From an uncultured Lachnospiraceae bacterium (GTDB lineage Bacteria; Bacillota; Clostridia; Lachnospirales; Lachnospiraceae), in NCBI GenBank assembly GCA_948665105.1, contig CAPNGW010000146.1:1-6291 (forward strand): a stretch of DNA of 6,291 nt. Direction: 5' to 3'. The position numbers and the translations under genes are program-made. The stretch's first letter is position 1. Each line of letters opens with the position of its first letter. The notes beneath the pieces are model-generated. The model did no database searches, was not told where the DNA came from, and saw nothing but the letters and a program-made list of their open reading frames with translations. This document shows, one piece after another, positions 5,813-6,291 of the stretch.

Positions 5813-6291
5813 TGACCAGGTCAGAAGAATTATTTGAAAGAGCTGTAAAGAGAATCCCAGGAGGGGTCAACAGCCCTGTGCGGGCCTATGGCTCTGTATC
5901 GGAGGCACCCAGATTTATAAAGGGGGCTTTGAGCTGTAAGATTTTTGATGTGGACGGCAATGAATATATTGACTATATTGGTTCCTGGGGGCCTATGATT
6001 CTAGGCCACAATGATAAGAGAATCAAGGAAGCGGTAATCAAGGCCAGTGAAAAGGGCTTAAGCTTTGGCTGTGCCACAGAGACGGAAGTGGAAATGGCGG
6101 AATTTATCTGTGAACGGATTCCCCATGTGGAAATGATTCGTATGGTAAATTCCGGGACAGAGGCGGTAATGAGCGCCCTCCGCATAGCCAGAGGCTATAC
6201 GGGAAAAGCAAAAATCATCAAATTTGCAGGCTGCTATCACGGACATACGGACGCCATGCTGGTGAGCGCAGGAAGCGGCGTTATGACCAGC
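5812..6291 (+). CDS. hemL: Glutamate-1-semialdehyde 2,1-aminomutase (partial, N-terminal 160 residues)
   Basis: HemL is a PLP enzyme that converts glutamate-1-semialdehyde, the HemA product, to 5-aminolevulinate. The frame is open to the window end and gives 160 of an expected roughly 430 residues. It begins MTRSEELFERAVKRIPGGVN, with the characteristic PGGVNSPVRA at 16-25. DVDGNEYIDYIGSWGPMILG (46-65) is a strong match to the family. NSGTEAVMSALRIARG (113-128) supplies the PLP phosphate-binding residues, and GCYHGH (140-145) includes the tyrosine that stacks near the cofactor. The PLP-binding lysine lies beyond the window. The ATG overlaps the hemB TAA by one base, with AGGAAGGA (5793-5800) 11 bases upstream. 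The gene is truncated only by the window edge; no defect is seen. Confidence 0.96.
   Translation, partial: MTRSEELFERAVKRIPGGVNSPVRAYGSVSEAPRFIKGALSCKIFDVDGNEYIDYIGSWGPMILGHNDKRIKEAVIKASEKGLSFGCATETEVEMAEFICERIPHVEMIRMVNSGTEAVMSALRIARGYTGKAKIIKFAGCYHGHTDAMLVSAGSGVMTS

Overview
The window looks like a chromosomal segment of an anaerobic low/mid-GC Firmicute, most likely a Clostridia of Lachnospiraceae type. I infer this from the gene order, the CobA-HemD fusion, the strong AGGAGG-type ribosome binding sites and the consensus SigA-type promoters. No mobile element, CRISPR array, tRNA or rRNA gene is seen.

Bases 1-610 carry no convincing protein gene. Their main content is a cobalamin (B12) riboswitch on the minus strand (about 305-475). 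It has its own near-perfect promoter (489-517) and a leftward intrinsic terminator (176-204). Left of that terminator lies an unassigned stretch (33-175), then a perfect 13-bp hairpin at the window edge (1-32). The gene controlled by the riboswitch is not in the window and is presumably to the left. A divergent, rightward promoter (543-571) drives the hem operon.

Bases 611-6291 hold six tightly packed plus-strand genes: hemA (glutamyl-tRNA reductase), a short precorrin-2 dehydrogenase, hemC (hydroxymethylbilane synthase), a cobA-hemD fusion (uroporphyrinogen-III methyltransferase plus synthase), hemB (porphobilinogen synthase) and the first 160 codons of hemL (glutamate-1-semialdehyde aminotransferase), which runs off the right edge. 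Gene junctions are overlaps or gaps of 30 bases or less, except for a small repeat-filled interval before cobA-hemD, so this reads as a single operon.

Together these enzymes form the C5 route from glutamyl-tRNA to uroporphyrinogen III (HemA, HemL, HemB, HemC, HemD). The flux is then diverted by methylation (CobA domain) and oxidation (precorrin-2 dehydrogenase) to sirohydrochlorin, the precursor of siroheme and anaerobically made cobalamin. No gene for uroporphyrinogen decarboxylation or later protoheme steps is visible, and the neighbouring B12 riboswitch fits a role in corrinoid or siroheme supply.

The system is a known one. The least ordinary detail is a tandem duplication of the translation start region between hemC and cobA-hemD, which creates a 24-codon mini-ORF joined to both neighbours by ATGA overlaps.
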